Of a stretch of DNA of 64,000 nucleotides, positions 1 through 9,252 are shown piece after piece; within the stretch, counting starts at the first letter, position 1, and each line of letters begins with the position of its first letter. Position numbers and translations under genes: made by a program. Location: positions 2,294,001-2,358,000 of the forward strand of contig NZ_JAKGCT010000004.1 of NCBI RefSeq assembly GCF_022230885.1, read 5' to 3'. This stretch comes from Paenalcaligenes niemegkensis. GTDB lineage: Bacteria; Pseudomonadota; Gammaproteobacteria; Burkholderiales; Burkholderiaceae_B. Under the pieces are notes generated by a model. It made no database searches, was not told the DNA's origin, and saw nothing but the letters and a program-made list of their open reading frames with translations.

Positions 1-35
1 TGTTTAATAATTAATTCACGATATGGGTTTGTTGA

Positions 36-1208
36 ATGAGTAACTCGCAGCCTGAGCGTCGAATCGCTCATCTGGATATGGACGCTTTTTATGCGTCTGT
101 CGAGTTACTTCGCTATCCGGATTTACGAGGCCATGCTGTAGTCATCGGAGGGCGTAGCACAACAGCTCCGCTAAGCCTGGCCGATGGCACAAGGCGTTAT
201 GCACAGCTGGCCGGCTATACCGGCAGGGGCGTGGTGACCACGTCCACGTATGAAGCTCGTGCCCTCGGGGTTTTTTCTGCAATGGGTTTGATGAAAGCTG
301 CTGAATTGGCCCCCGAGGCCTATTTACTTCCGGCTGACTTTGAAGCCTATCGTCATTATTCCCGTTTATTTAAACAAGCCGTTGCCAGTGTTTCTGAACG
401 AATTGAGAATCGCGGAATTGATGAGATTTATATTGACTTGTCCCATCTGGACTACGACACCGAATATCTGGTCGGTTTATTAAAAGAACGAGTTTTTGAA
501 GCCACGGGTTTGCACTGCTCAATCGGAGTCACCCCTAATAAGCTGCTTTCTAAAATAGCTTCTGATTTAAATAAGCCCAATGGCGTATCGATATTATCAA
601 TGGACGATATCCCCAGCGTTATTTGGCCTTTGGCTGTCAATAAAATTAACGGGGTGGGGCCTAAGGCTTATCAAAAGTTGCAAGCTTTGGGTATCGAACG
701 CATTGGTGATCTGGCGGCGGCCGCGCCGGCTACATTGCAAGAGCACTTTGGCGCGAGCTATGCCTATTGGCTGACGCAAGTAGCCCAAGGCATTGATGAC
801 AGGCCTTTAGATTTCAGCCCGGAACCTAAATCGATTAGTCGTGAGACTACATTTGAGCGCAATATGCATGTGCGGCACGACCGCCATGAGCTATCCGCTT
901 TATTTCTGCGTTTATGCTCTCAGCTCGAGCTCGACCTGCGCAATAAAGCGGTCCGGGCTCAAACCATTGGGGTAAAGGTACGTTTTCACGATTTCTCTAC
1001 GGTCACGCGTGACAGCAGCGTGGATGAACCGGTATTGCTTGCGGCCGATATTCATCAGGCTGCCGGGTTGAGTCTGCGTCGGGTGCCCTTTACGAATCCT
1101 TCAATTCGTTTATTTGGGGTCAAGGCCAGTAATTTGCTGACGGAAGAAGAATGTCAGCGTCTGGATGAGGCGCCAAGGCAGCTTTCACTGTACGACGATC
1201 TTCTGTAA
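36..1208 (+). CDS. dinB: DNA polymerase IV (Y-family translesion polymerase)
   Basis: Error-prone polymerase that extends past DNA lesions. The N-terminal palm motif HLDMDAFYASVE (residues 12-23) supplies metal-binding Asp residues, and a second acidic motif GIDEIYIDLS lies near residue 127-136. It corresponds to the usual SIDE motif, with Ile where Ala is common. A helix-hairpin-helix segment with NGVGPKAYQKL follows near residue 205, then the little-finger region (about 260-375). Length 390 aa is longer than the roughly 350 aa norm because of an extra stretch around residues 40-65 (after VVIGG). The ATG at 36 is the only workable start: an ATG at 23 meets a stop within seven codons. The Shine-Dalgarno is weak. 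It is a single gene on the + strand; upstream sequence lies outside the window. Identification is firm. Confidence 0.95.
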   Translation: MSNSQPERRIAHLDMDAFYASVELLRYPDLRGHAVVIGGRSTTAPLSLADGTRRYAQLAGYTGRGVVTTSTYEARALGVFSAMGLMKAAELAPEAYLLPADFEAYRHYSRLFKQAVASVSERIENRGIDEIYIDLSHLDYDTEYLVGLLKERVFEATGLHCSIGVTPNKLLSKIASDLNKPNGVSILSMDDIPSVIWPLAVNKINGVGPKAYQKLQALGIERIGDLAAAAPATLQEHFGASYAYWLTQVAQGIDDRPLDFSPEPKSISRETTFERNMHVRHDRHELSALFLRLCSQLELDLRNKAVRAQTIGVKVRFHDFSTVTRDSSVDEPVLLAADIHQAAGLSLRRVPFTNPSIRLFGVKASNLLTEEECQRLDEAPRQLSLYDDLL

Positions 1209-1344
1209 ATGTTGCATTTACTATGAACCCTGCCGCGGGACTGGCTGTTTCTGTGTTTTTCCTTGCTTTTGTGTAGTTTAGCGGTAAATTAATAACTAAA
1301 CTTTTGCGATACATTATCAATTTTTTACCTATAAGGTTGCCGTT

Positions 1345-2535
1345 ATGGAATTTAATCGGTCCGGTGCTAATGCGCTTATGGATATTACCTCTCGCCCGGA
1401 GCTGGTTTTTGTTCGAGGTCAAGGATCTTGGCTCGAAGATCACAACGGTAAACGATACCTGGACATGATCCAGGGTTGGGCGGTAAATGCACTGGGACAT
1501 AGCCCACAGGTCGTTGTGGACGCTATCTGTGCGCAATCCAAGCTGGTTTTGAATCCGTCGCCGGGCTTTTATAATGCTCCGGCTATGCGACTGGCCGAGC
1601 TTATCACCGAGTCCTCGTGTTTTGATACCGTGTTTTTTGCGAATAGTGGTGCTGAAGCCAATGAAGGGGCCATTAAGCTGGCTCGTAAATGGGGCCGTGT
1701 ACACCGTCAGGGTGCCTATAAAATCATTACTTTTGAGCACAGCTTTCATGGCCGCACGCTGGCTACCATGTCGGCGTCGGGCAAAGCAGGCTGGGACACC
1801 ATGTTTGCACCTCAGGTCGATGGTTTTCCGAAAGCTATCCTGAACGATATCGAATCGGTTCGTGCACTTGTCGATGATCAAACCGTAGCCATTATGCTCG
1901 AGCCCGTCCAGGGTGAAGCAGGCGTGATGCCTGCAACCCAGGAGTTTATGAACCAGTTGCGCGAATTGACACACGAACGCAATATGCTGTTGATCGTTGA
2001 TGAGGTTCAAACCGGCATGGGTCGCACAGGTACATTGTTTGCCTACGAGCACTTTGGCATCAAACCCGACATCATGACCCTGGGTAAAGGCATTGGGGGC
2101 GGTATTCCCCTGGCAGCGCTGTGCGCGACCGAAGCGGCTTCGTGTTTTGCCCATGGCGAACAAGGAGGAACCTACAACGGTAATCCGGTGATGACAGCAG
2201 CAGGCGTGGCGGTATTCGAAACGCTGACCGCTCCTGGCTTTATGGAAACCGTCAACGAGCGAGCCGAGCAGCTTTCTACAGGTTTGCTGGCACTAAGCAA
2301 GAAGTGGGGCATGAATGGCGAGCGCGGACTGGGCTTGTTGCGCGCTCTTAAGCTAGACCAGCATGATGGTCCGGCCATTGTAGAGGCAGCGCGCAACCGC
2401 AACCCCAATGGCTTGCTGTTGAACTCTCCCCGTCCCGAGTTACTACGTTTTATGCCGGCACTTAATGTGGCCGCAGATGAAATTGATTTAGCGCTAAGCG
2501 AAGTTGATGCCATCATTACGCAAGTTCGCGGCTAG
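1345..2535 (+). CDS. argD: Acetylornithine aminotransferase (class III PLP aminotransferase)
   Basis: Converts N-acetylglutamate semialdehyde and glutamate to N-acetylornithine in arginine synthesis; some homologues also act on succinyl-diaminopimelate. The protein is 396 aa, normal for ArgD. The class-III motifs are present: FFANSGAEANEGAIKLARK for phosphate binding (about residues 93-112), the Asp of VDEVQTGMGRTG that contacts the pyridine ring, and the PLP lysine in TLGKGIGGG (about residue 245). It is followed by a clear hairpin terminator and stands alone. Among class III aminotransferases, substrate cannot be fixed by sequence reading alone, but ArgD is the best fit. Confidence 0.9.
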   Translation: MEFNRSGANALMDITSRPELVFVRGQGSWLEDHNGKRYLDMIQGWAVNALGHSPQVVVDAICAQSKLVLNPSPGFYNAPAMRLAELITESSCFDTVFFANSGAEANEGAIKLARKWGRVHRQGAYKIITFEHSFHGRTLATMSASGKAGWDTMFAPQVDGFPKAILNDIESVRALVDDQTVAIMLEPVQGEAGVMPATQEFMNQLRELTHERNMLLIVDEVQTGMGRTGTLFAYEHFGIKPDIMTLGKGIGGGIPLAALCATEAASCFAHGEQGGTYNGNPVMTAAGVAVFETLTAPGFMETVNERAEQLSTGLLALSKKWGMNGERGLGLLRALKLDQHDGPAIVEAARNRNPNGLLLNSPRPELLRFMPALNVAADEIDLALSEVDAIITQVRG

Positions 2536-2557
2536 ATGCTGTTATTGGCCTAAGGTG

Positions 2558-2598
2558 AGCCCCGTTACGACAACAAAAAGACGTAGTGGGGCTTTTTT
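2558..2598 (+). terminator. Rho-independent terminator of argD
   Basis: Hairpin with arms AGCCCCGTTACG (2558-2569) and CGTAGTGGGGCT (2582-2593), followed immediately by a T run. One G-T pair is needed in the stem. It sits 22 bases after the argD stop. Confidence 0.8.
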
Positions 2599-2760
2599 AT
2601 ACCTGTTTAAAGTGCCAAGCACGCTTTTAAAAGGTTACTGCCAGCCCGGGCTTATCCCGTTTCATCGAGTAGGCGCTTTATAAGATACGGGCGGTAAACA
2701 TTTGGATATGTTTATGATGGTGTGTAATATGAAATCTTATGTTTTTGACCCCTTGGACAG

Positions 2761-3612
2761 TTGATGAACGACAAGACCGAAAGCGCTCCCTTCTTGAGTC
2801 GTGTCTACGATAAATTGCCTACATTGCATCCGGCAGAGAAGCGTTTGGCCGAATTTATTCTCGATTTCCCTGGTGAGTTAGCCAGTTATTCGGCGCTTGA
2901 GCTGGCTCAGCTGTCAGAGGTTTCTACGGCTACAGTATCTCGTTTTGTGCGGCGCTTAGGCTATGAAAATTATGACGCTGCCCGTCGCCATGTCCGTGCA
3001 GAGAAGCAAGGTGGATCTCCTCTGTTTTTAGCGGATCGTACAGTAGAGACTTTCGACGGTTTGTTAGCTGCTCATGCGCAAAAGGCCCAGGAGAATTTAG
3101 AGCGCGCGTATCTACGGCTTGATGAAAAAATGGTAACTGGAATCGTCCGTGCTTTGATTGATGCGCGTATGGTATGGACGACGGGCCTACGAGCTAATCA
3201 ATTTTTAGCCCGTTACTTTCAGTGGCAGCTTTTTCAAGTAAAAGAAAACTCTAAGGCTTTTCCTGATGGTGGTGATAGTTTTGGAGAGTATCTTAGTGCG
3301 ATCCGTCCTGCTGATGTCGTTGTTGTATTTGGTTTACGGCGCAGACCACTTATCTTGTATAAGATGCTCGAGCAACTAAACAAGACCGGTGCACAAGTGT
3401 TGTTTATTACAGATGACCATCATCCGTTGCATTCAGGTGTTAAGTGGCATATACAGTGCCCTTGTGAGTCGGTAGGGCCCTTTGATAGCCATGTATCCGT
3501 TGCTGCCGTGAGCCATTTATTATTAAATGCTGTATTTGAAAGCGCAGGTGCGGCTGGCCGCTCACGATTAGCAGCCAGCGATGCCTATCACAGCGCATTG
3601 GAAGAGTTTTAG
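2761..3612 (+). CDS. MurR/RpiR family transcriptional regulator
   Basis: DNA-binding regulator with an N-terminal HTH_6 domain (about residues 10-85, with the recognition segment VSTATVSRFVRRLGY) and a C-terminal SIS-type sugar-phosphate-binding fold (about 125-270). Length 283 aa is typical. The start could be the TTG at 2761 or the ATG right after it at 2764; ATG is preferred. The stop codon overlaps the stop codon of the convergent solute-binding gene (3609-3612), so the two transcripts run into each other with no terminator between. The likely target is the neighbouring leftward operon 6804-3609, whose promoter carries a TGTAAT-N4-ATTACA palindrome. A TGTAAT half-site at 2723-2728 precedes this gene, so autoregulation is possible. 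The inducer is unknown. Confidence 0.85.
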   Translation: MMNDKTESAPFLSRVYDKLPTLHPAEKRLAEFILDFPGELASYSALELAQLSEVSTATVSRFVRRLGYENYDAARRHVRAEKQGGSPLFLADRTVETFDGLLAAHAQKAQENLERAYLRLDEKMVTGIVRALIDARMVWTTGLRANQFLARYFQWQLFQVKENSKAFPDGGDSFGEYLSAIRPADVVVVFGLRRRPLILYKMLEQLNKTGAQVLFITDDHHPLHSGVKWHIQCPCESVGPFDSHVSVAAVSHLLLNAVFESAGAAGRSRLAASDAYHSALEEF

Positions 3613-4523
3613 CGACGCGTTGCCACTTTTTCAGCCTCATTAGCCACTTGCTCGTTTACCAGCTCATGGTAGTCCAGAGGAGCATCAATTAAATGGCCCT
3701 GAGCCAGGCCTCTTTGCCAACGATCATAAGAGCCTTTTTCAATACGTGCAGTATCCCACATTCCCCATTGCTTGAAGTTTTCCACTAATTCAATCGCGTG
3801 GTCTACATCAAGCCTGGGAAATAAGCGTGACAATAAAGGACGCAGTGTGTCAGTAGGGTTTTTCAGTATCCACTGAATGCCACGATTTAGTGCTCGTACA
3901 AAGCGAATTTGGGTATCGATTTGGTCTCCTGCAGTGCCTTCTTCTGAGTAATAGACACTCCACGGTACAGGACCTCCTGTTTTGGCGAGTGGCGAGACAA
4001 TATGGGCTTGGGTAAGCGTCGTAATGCGAGTGGCGGTTACGGGATCTACTAAAATGTAATCGCCCAAGCCACCGACAAACAACTCTGCAAGCATGGAGCC
4101 CGACAAATTTTGTACGAAGTTTACGTCGGCTTTATCAACTCCGTTTTCGCTCAGTAAAAGCTCTAGGAACAGGCCGGGGCTAGCCCCATTGCTGCCTGCG
4201 ACTAAAATAGTGGTGCCCCGTAAAGCGCTGAACGCTAGTTCTTCCGGTTGCCTGCCCACAATCACCAGGGGGCAGCGAGCAGAAATCTTGGCAAACGAAG
4301 TTAGCTTCTTACCGCGATTATGAAACATGGCGGGAACCCAGATGCCTCCAAGCGCTGCATGCGAATTGCTGCCTCGGATCTCCGTCAGGACCAAATCCCA
4401 TGGATCGGGGACAATTGCATCGACCTGGAGATTTTCTTCTGCAAAGAAACCTTGCTCCGCTGCCACGTATTCGGGAAGGTAATTAACACTATGGCCTGTT
4501 GCTGCGATACGAAATTTAGTCAT
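3609..4523 (-). CDS. NMT1/THI5-like (SsuA/TauA-type) solute-binding protein without signal peptide
   Basis: The 304 aa protein has the fold of nitrate/sulfonate/taurine or thiamine-precursor binding proteins: an opening beta strand followed by YLPEYVAAEQGFFAEENL (residues 15-32), then the usual two-lobe pattern with NLSGSMLAELFVGGLGDYI in the middle. It starts MTKFRIAATG directly with no hydrophobic signal peptide or lipobox. The start is supported by GAGGAG just upstream. There is no ABC permease or ATPase gene nearby; instead it follows an MFS carrier and an Asp/Glu-racemase-fold gene in one operon. It may be a cytoplasmic sensor, a ligand carrier or an enzyme of the THI5-like branch rather than a transporter part; that is inference. 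Fold assignment is good, function open. Confidence 0.75.
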   Translation of the reverse strand: MTKFRIAATGHSVNYLPEYVAAEQGFFAEENLQVDAIVPDPWDLVLTEIRGSNSHAALGGIWVPAMFHNRGKKLTSFAKISARCPLVIVGRQPEELAFSALRGTTILVAGSNGASPGLFLELLLSENGVDKADVNFVQNLSGSMLAELFVGGLGDYILVDPVTATRITTLTQAHIVSPLAKTGGPVPWSVYYSEEGTAGDQIDTQIRFVRALNRGIQWILKNPTDTLRPLLSRLFPRLDVDHAIELVENFKQWGMWDTARIEKGSYDRWQRGLAQGHLIDAPLDYHELVNEQVANEAEKVATRR

Positions 4524-4565
4524 TGAAACTCCTCGTATTAAATGATGTGAGTAAAGATTGAGTGC

Positions 4566-6005
4566 TTAGGCGGCTGTCTCGCTAAGTTCTTCAAGGCTCT
4601 TACCAGCGGTCTCAGGTCCGAACATGGCAGCAATTAACGCCATTAGATAGAGCACAGCGAGGGTTGCGAAGATAGCGACCAGACCCGCTACGTCAAAGAT
4701 CAGACCAGCAATAGGGGTCATAACGACCGCACCCATGGCGCCAACAGACCTGATTACGCCAGTGCCAAATCCGCGAATACGAGTGGGGTATAACTCGGGC
4801 AGCCACGTCCAAAGTGTGGTGTTGAGAAGTAGTACAAAGAATTGGAAAAGCGCGCCTAAAAACAAAATTGAAGCGGTTGACTCTGCAAACAAGCCAAATG
4901 CGATGGCAGAGAGCATAGCGCCGAGAGTACCCATGGCGATGACGGTTTTGCGTTTTAAATGGGCATTAACGATGACCGCCATGAGAGCACCTGCGAGGCT
5001 ACCACTCTGCATGACCGCAGTGAAGCCGACACCGGCAACGATACTGAATCCCTTGGATACCAGAATGACGGGCATTAATGTCAGAATGGATATTTGTCCG
5101 GCTAAGGCCATAAAGTAGGTAGTGGACACAGCTAGGGTTCGTCTGCGCCAAGGCTTGGCAAATATTTCCCCGATACGAATTTTCTCGGTCCGCTTTAAGG
5201 TTACATCTCCGGTTTCGGTGAGAAACTGTTCAACTTCCACTGGATGGCCTCGAGGAATTAAGCGGCCGTGTTTCAGGATGGTCAGGGCGCGGTTGCATTC
5301 ATGGATTTGACCAGTTGCAAGCAGAAAGCGTGGTGTTTCAGGAAGATAGCGCCTAAAAAACGCAATAAAGACGATTGGAAGTACGAGCAGGCCGAAGACC
5401 CAACGCCACGCACTGTCGCCTAAGCCGAAGGCAGGAGCCAGCAGGCCAAGCACGAATACTCCATACAAGGGGGCCGCGAAGTTTCCTAAACCGCCTCCAG
5501 CGAGGTTCAGCGTTGAGACGGCACTGGCGCGATTTTTGGTAGGCGAGAATTCGGCCACCATGATGATTGCTGTTGCAAGTTCGCCTCCTAAACCCAACCC
5601 GACAATGCCGCGAAATAGCACAAGCATTTCATAGTTTGGTGCGATCGAACATAGCAAGGCGCCGATGGAGTAGAGGATCAGGTTAAGCATCAAAATCGGG
5701 CGCCGGCCGTAACGATCGGCCATGAAGCCTGCAATAATGCCGCCTACACTCATGCAAAAGAAGGTGACTGAATTTATAAGACCGATTTGCGCAGCGGAAA
5801 TCCCCCAGTCTGCTTGTAATACCGGTCCAACAATACCGATCGCGTTTTGTTCAATGACATCAAAAAACACCCCTGCAATGACAAGCATAAGAATCAACTT
5901 GTGCGCACGCCCAAAGCCCATGTCATCAATGATCTGTGCAAGCTTCGCAGAGGTGCTGATCTTGGTAGATATTTCTTGTAGGTGTTGCGGTTGTTCGTGG
6001 TGCAT
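4566..6005 (-). CDS. MFS transporter (sugar-porter/aromatic-acid symporter type)
   Basis: Inner-membrane secondary carrier of 479 aa with about 12 hydrophobic segments. The loop 2-3 signature is visible as ADRYGRRPIL (near residue 100), and a matching motif RIRGFGTG occurs in the second half (near residue 408). A charged cytoplasmic loop separates the two halves (about 215-275). The start is supported by AGGAGAAGTGAG directly before the ATG. It lies between the racemase-fold gene upstream and the solute-binding-like gene downstream, all on the minus strand. The substrate is probably an organic acid or amide handled by those neighbours (inference). Confidence 0.85.
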   Translation of the reverse strand: MHHEQPQHLQEISTKISTSAKLAQIIDDMGFGRAHKLILMLVIAGVFFDVIEQNAIGIVGPVLQADWGISAAQIGLINSVTFFCMSVGGIIAGFMADRYGRRPILMLNLILYSIGALLCSIAPNYEMLVLFRGIVGLGLGGELATAIIMVAEFSPTKNRASAVSTLNLAGGGLGNFAAPLYGVFVLGLLAPAFGLGDSAWRWVFGLLVLPIVFIAFFRRYLPETPRFLLATGQIHECNRALTILKHGRLIPRGHPVEVEQFLTETGDVTLKRTEKIRIGEIFAKPWRRRTLAVSTTYFMALAGQISILTLMPVILVSKGFSIVAGVGFTAVMQSGSLAGALMAVIVNAHLKRKTVIAMGTLGAMLSAIAFGLFAESTASILFLGALFQFFVLLLNTTLWTWLPELYPTRIRGFGTGVIRSVGAMGAVVMTPIAGLIFDVAGLVAIFATLAVLYLMALIAAMFGPETAGKSLEELSETAA

Positions 6006-6084
6006 CTCACTTCTCCTATGGCGACGAGCTGAATAGCCGAGAGCGTTTTATTGCTTTTGAGAGTTGCTCTGATGATTGGCGTCT

Positions 6085-6804
6085 TTATCCAAGGGGCCAC
6101 ATTGCGATTTTTTTCTTATGAGGTTGAGCGTAGGTTCTGATTTTTGACGTCTGCAGGCCAAGCTGCACCAGAGATTCAGCGATCTTGACCGCAGCTGTAA
6201 CACCATCAATAACCGGTACGCCAGTCGCTTCTTGCACGCGACGCTGAAGGTCCGACATACCACCACATCCAAGACATATGACCTCTGCCTTATCTTCGTT
6301 AATCGCCCGGAGCGACTCTTGGATAATGGCGTTTATGGCTCGTTCGGAATCGGCCTCAAGCTCTAGCACGCCCAAGCCGGTTGCTCGTACTGATGCGCAG
6401 CGCCTTTCGAATCCAGCCAGCAATAGACGATTCTCGATCAAGGGGACTGCCCGATCTAAGGTGGTGATGACAGAGTATTGATGGCCTAGAAAAATGGCGG
6501 TGCTGGCCGCCGCTTCGGTAATGTCAATGACAGGCACATTGAATAGCTCTTGTAGACCTTCTCGCCCATGTTCGCCATAGCCGGCTTGAATAATGGCGTC
6601 GAAGCTGCCTTGATACTGTTGTACGCAATCCATGACGCCTACAGCAGATAAATAACTTTCAAAATTTCCCTCTACGCTTTCTGCTCCAAATCGGGGAGTA
6701 AGTGGAATGATCTCGGTATTCTCGCTTGCTACCTGACGGGCAGACTGGCCGATTAGATCGGTCATGGCTTGGGTTGTGTTGACGTTGACCACTAACAATT
6801 TCAT
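6085..6804 (-). CDS. Aspartate/glutamate/hydantoin racemase family protein
   Basis: Asp/Glu racemase superfamily member, 239 aa, the family's usual size, with the characteristic opening MKLLVVNVNTTQAMTDLI. Classical racemases use two cysteines in mirrored half-sites. Here the C-terminal half keeps one (ICLGCGGMSDL, near residue 185), while the N-terminal site reads QAGYGEHGREG (near 73-83) with no cysteine. One-cysteine members of the superfamily can be decarboxylases or work with another base, so true racemase activity is uncertain. It is the first gene of the operon with the MFS and solute-binding genes. AGGAGACAACG precedes the ATG, and palindromes in its promoter suggest control by the nearby RpiR regulator. 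Confidence 0.8.
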   Translation of the reverse strand: MKLLVVNVNTTQAMTDLIGQSARQVASENTEIIPLTPRFGAESVEGNFESYLSAVGVMDCVQQYQGSFDAIIQAGYGEHGREGLQELFNVPVIDITEAAASTAIFLGHQYSVITTLDRAVPLIENRLLLAGFERRCASVRATGLGVLELEADSERAINAIIQESLRAINEDKAEVICLGCGGMSDLQRRVQEATGVPVIDGVTAAVKIAESLVQLGLQTSKIRTYAQPHKKKIAMWPLG

Positions 6805-6820
6805 CGTTGTCTCCTAGTTA

Positions 6821-6836
6821 TGTAATTATTATTACA
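6821..6836. promoter_or_regulatory. Candidate operator TGTAAT-N4-ATTACA
   Basis: A perfect 6-4-6 inverted repeat, TGTAATTATTATTACA, lies 16 bases upstream of the racemase-family start codon. A second, degenerate copy (TGTAATTATAATTTTA) occurs at 6852-6867, and a single TGTAAT at 2723-2728 precedes the RpiR-type regulator gene. This is a plausible RpiR binding site; there is no experimental support in the sequence itself. Confidence 0.5.
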
Positions 6837-6994
6837 TCAGTGAGGCATACGTGTAATTATAATTTTATAGGGGCTTACGCTTATAGAGAATCAGAATGCG
6901 GTTGAAGGCGGGGAGAGGCTACGTTCGGTCTGCTCAGCTGGACACCGTGTTTTGATTCTCGGATAGCAGCTAATGCATTGAAAGTAATAGATAA

Positions 6995-7030
6995 AAAAAT
7001 AGCTGCTACGTTTAGGTAGCAGCTATTTTT
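6995..7030. terminator. Bidirectional rho-independent terminator downstream of glcB
   Basis: Perfect 15-bp stem: AAAAATAGCTGCTAC (6995-7009), a 6-base loop, GTAGCAGCTATTTTT (7016-7030). The A run on one side and T run on the other make it work in either direction. It terminates malate synthase transcription 60 bases after its stop. Confidence 0.9.
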
Positions 7031-7089
7031 AGCTAGCGTATGGTTTCAGCTAATTTTATTCAAATAATAAAGTTAACTTGTACCTTTGT

Positions 7090-9252
7090 TTAACCTTCAG
7101 CTTTAAGCTCCAGGCGCCAGTGGTGAAGCAGTGGCTCTGTGTAGCCATTAGGCTGTTCCAGACCTTTAACGATGAGATCACGGGCAGCGATGTATGCTTT
7201 AGAAGTGTCGAAATTACCTGCCATCGTGCGGTATAAAGGATCGCCCGCATTTTGCTGATCAACCACAGCAGCCATGCGCTGCAGCGTTTCTTCAACCTGT
7301 TCTGAAGAAATAATGCCGTGCAACAGCCAGTTGGCGATGTGCTGACTGGAAATACGCAGGGTTGCGCGATCTTCCATCAGCCCGACGTCGTGGATATCCA
7401 GCACTTTAGAGCAGCCTACGCCCTGATCAATCCAGCGTACAACGTAGCCCAGAATGCCCTGAACGTTGTTGTCGAGCTCTTCCTGGATCTCTTTGGCTGA
7501 CCAGTTTGTATTTTCAGCTACGGGGATAGTAAGAATGTCGTCCAGTGTTTCCACTTTTTGACCTTCCATGCCTTTTTGTACTTCTTGCACATCAACCGCG
7601 TGGTAGTGCAATGCGTGCAGCGTAGCGGCTGTAGGAGAAGGAACCCAGGCGGTGTTTCCACCTGCCTTCAAATGGCCGATTTTTTGCTCAAGCATGTCGG
7701 CCATCAGATCAGGCATCGCCCACATGCCTTTACCAATTTGAGCACGGCCACGCAGACCACACTCTAAGCCTGTTTGAACGTTATTGCGTTCGTAGGCAGG
7801 CAACCATTTCTGGTTTTTCATTTCGCCTTTACGGACAACGGGTCCGGCTTGCATGATGGTGTGAATTTCGTCGCCAGTGCGGTCAAGGAAACCGGTGTTG
7901 ATGAAGACCACGCGCTCGCTGGCGGCGGCGATACACGCCTTTAGGTTAACGCTTGTACGGCGCTCTTCGTCCATTACACCCATTTTCAAGGTATTGCGGG
8001 GAATACTCAGGATATCTTCAACACGGGTGAATAGCTCGTTGGCAAAAGCGACTTCGTCAGGGCCATGCATTTTTGGCTTAACAATGTAGATGGAGCCTGT
8101 GCGAGAGTTTTTCTTTAGCTCAAGATCACGCATGGAGATCAAGCTGGTAAGTACTGCATCGAGTATGCCTTCAGGTACTTCACGGCCAGCTTCGTCCAGA
8201 ATGGCGGAGTTAGTCATCAGGTGACCAACGTTACGAGCGAACATCAGTGAACGGCCACCCAATATTTTTTCGTTACCTTGCAGGTCGGTGTAGCTGCGAT
8301 CTGCGTTGAGCTTACGTGTAAACACGCGCCCGTCTTTAGCGATTTCTTCAGTAAGGTCGCCTTTGATCAGCCCAAGCCAGTTGCGGTAGGCCAGGACTTT
8401 ATCGGCAGCGTCTACAGCTGCGATGGAATCTTCGCAGTCCATGATGGTGGTAAGCGCGGATTCAAGCAAGATGTCTTTGATGCCGGCTGCATCTGTTTTG
8501 CCGATGTCATGGTTAGCATCGATTTGAATTTCGAAGTGCAAACCGTTGTGGCCAAAGATGATGGCTTCGGGTGCAGCCGCATCGCCACGGTAGCCCAATA
8601 CGGTGGATGAATCAGCAACGGTTGTTTTACTGCCATCTTTCAGGCTGACTTCCAATGCACCATTAACAATGGCGTATTTGCTTGAGTCTACGTGCGAACC
8701 TGCCGTTAGCGGAATGGCATCATCGAGAAACTTGCGTGCAAAGGCAATAACTTTAGCGCCGCGTACGGGGTTGTAGGCACCGCCTGCTTCTGCACCACCT
8801 TCGTCTGAAATCGCATCGGTGCCATAAAGAGCGTTATATAAGCTGCCCCAGCGTGCGTTTGCTGCGTTTAACGCGTAACGAGCGTTCATGATCGGTACCA
8901 CCAGCTGTGGACCGCCCTGCTCGGTAATTTCAGTGTCGACGTTCGTTGTGTTTACCGTTACAGACTCAGGCGCGTCTTGTAAGTAGCCGATTTCTTTCAA
9001 GAAGCTTTTATAGGCTTCCATGTCTTTGATGGGGCCGGGATTGGCACCGTGCCAGTTATCCAGCTCTTTTTGCAAACGGTCGCGTTCGGCCAGCAGCTCG
9101 CGGTTACGTGGCGCCAGGTCGTGAACCAGTTTGTCTACGCCAGTCCAAAAAGTTTTGGAGTCTACGCCTGTTCCAGGGAGAGCTTCGTTTTCGATGAACT
9201 GATGAAGTAGTTCGGCAACTTGTAGTCGCTCGCAAGAAATACGTTTAGTCAT
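7090..9252 (-). CDS. glcB: Malate synthase G
   Basis: Condenses glyoxylate with acetyl-CoA to malate, completing the glyoxylate shunt or glycolate use. The 720 aa length matches the single-domain G isoform. Visible hallmarks are [15 protein letters not shown] (about residue 236), [14 protein letters not shown] (about 268), and GLNCGM-type sequence [15 protein letters not shown] (about 508-522). The ATG at 9252 ([11 protein letters not shown]) matches the usual family N-terminus better than the upstream TTG at 9267 or ATG at 9261. It stands alone, with a strong terminator downstream and a long (582-base) upstream region holding two GTCTT/AAGAC palindromes. It works with AceK (25141-26991), which switches carbon flow toward the shunt. 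Confidence 0.95.
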   Translation of the reverse strand: MTKRISCERLQVAELLHQFIENEALPGTGVDSKTFWTGVDKLVHDLAPRNRELLAERDRLQKELDNWHGANPGPIKDMEAYKSFLKEIGYLQDAPESVTVNTTNVDTEITEQGGPQLVVPIMNARYALNAANARWGSLYNALYGTDAISDEGGAEAGGAYNPVRGAKVIAFARKFLDDAIPLTAGSHVDSSKYAIVNGALEVSLKDGSKTTVADSSTVLGYRGDAAAPEAIIFGHNGLHFEIQIDANHDIGKTDAAGIKDILLESALTTIMDCEDSIAAVDAADKVLAYRNWLGLIKGDLTEEIAKDGRVFTRKLNADRSYTDLQGNEKILGGRSLMFARNVGHLMTNSAILDEAGREVPEGILDAVLTSLISMRDLELKKNSRTGSIYIVKPKMHGPDEVAFANELFTRVEDILSIPRNTLKMGVMDEERRTSVNLKACIAAASERVVFINTGFLDRTGDEIHTIMQAGPVVRKGEMKNQKWLPAYERNNVQTGLECGLRGRAQIGKGMWAMPDLMADMLEQKIGHLKAGGNTAWVPSPTAATLHALHYHAVDVQEVQKGMEGQKVETLDDILTIPVAENTNWSAKEIQEELDNNVQGILGYVVRWIDQGVGCSKVLDIHDVGLMEDRATLRISSQHIANWLLHGIISSEQVEETLQRMAAVVDQQNAGDPLYRTMAGNFDTSKAYIAARDLIVKGLEQPNGYTEPLLHHWRLELKAEG

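Noticed and set aside
1120-2163. 347-codon open frame antisense to argD
   Set aside because: Lies wholly opposite strong ArgD coding motifs and shows no recognisable domain; an antisense shadow.
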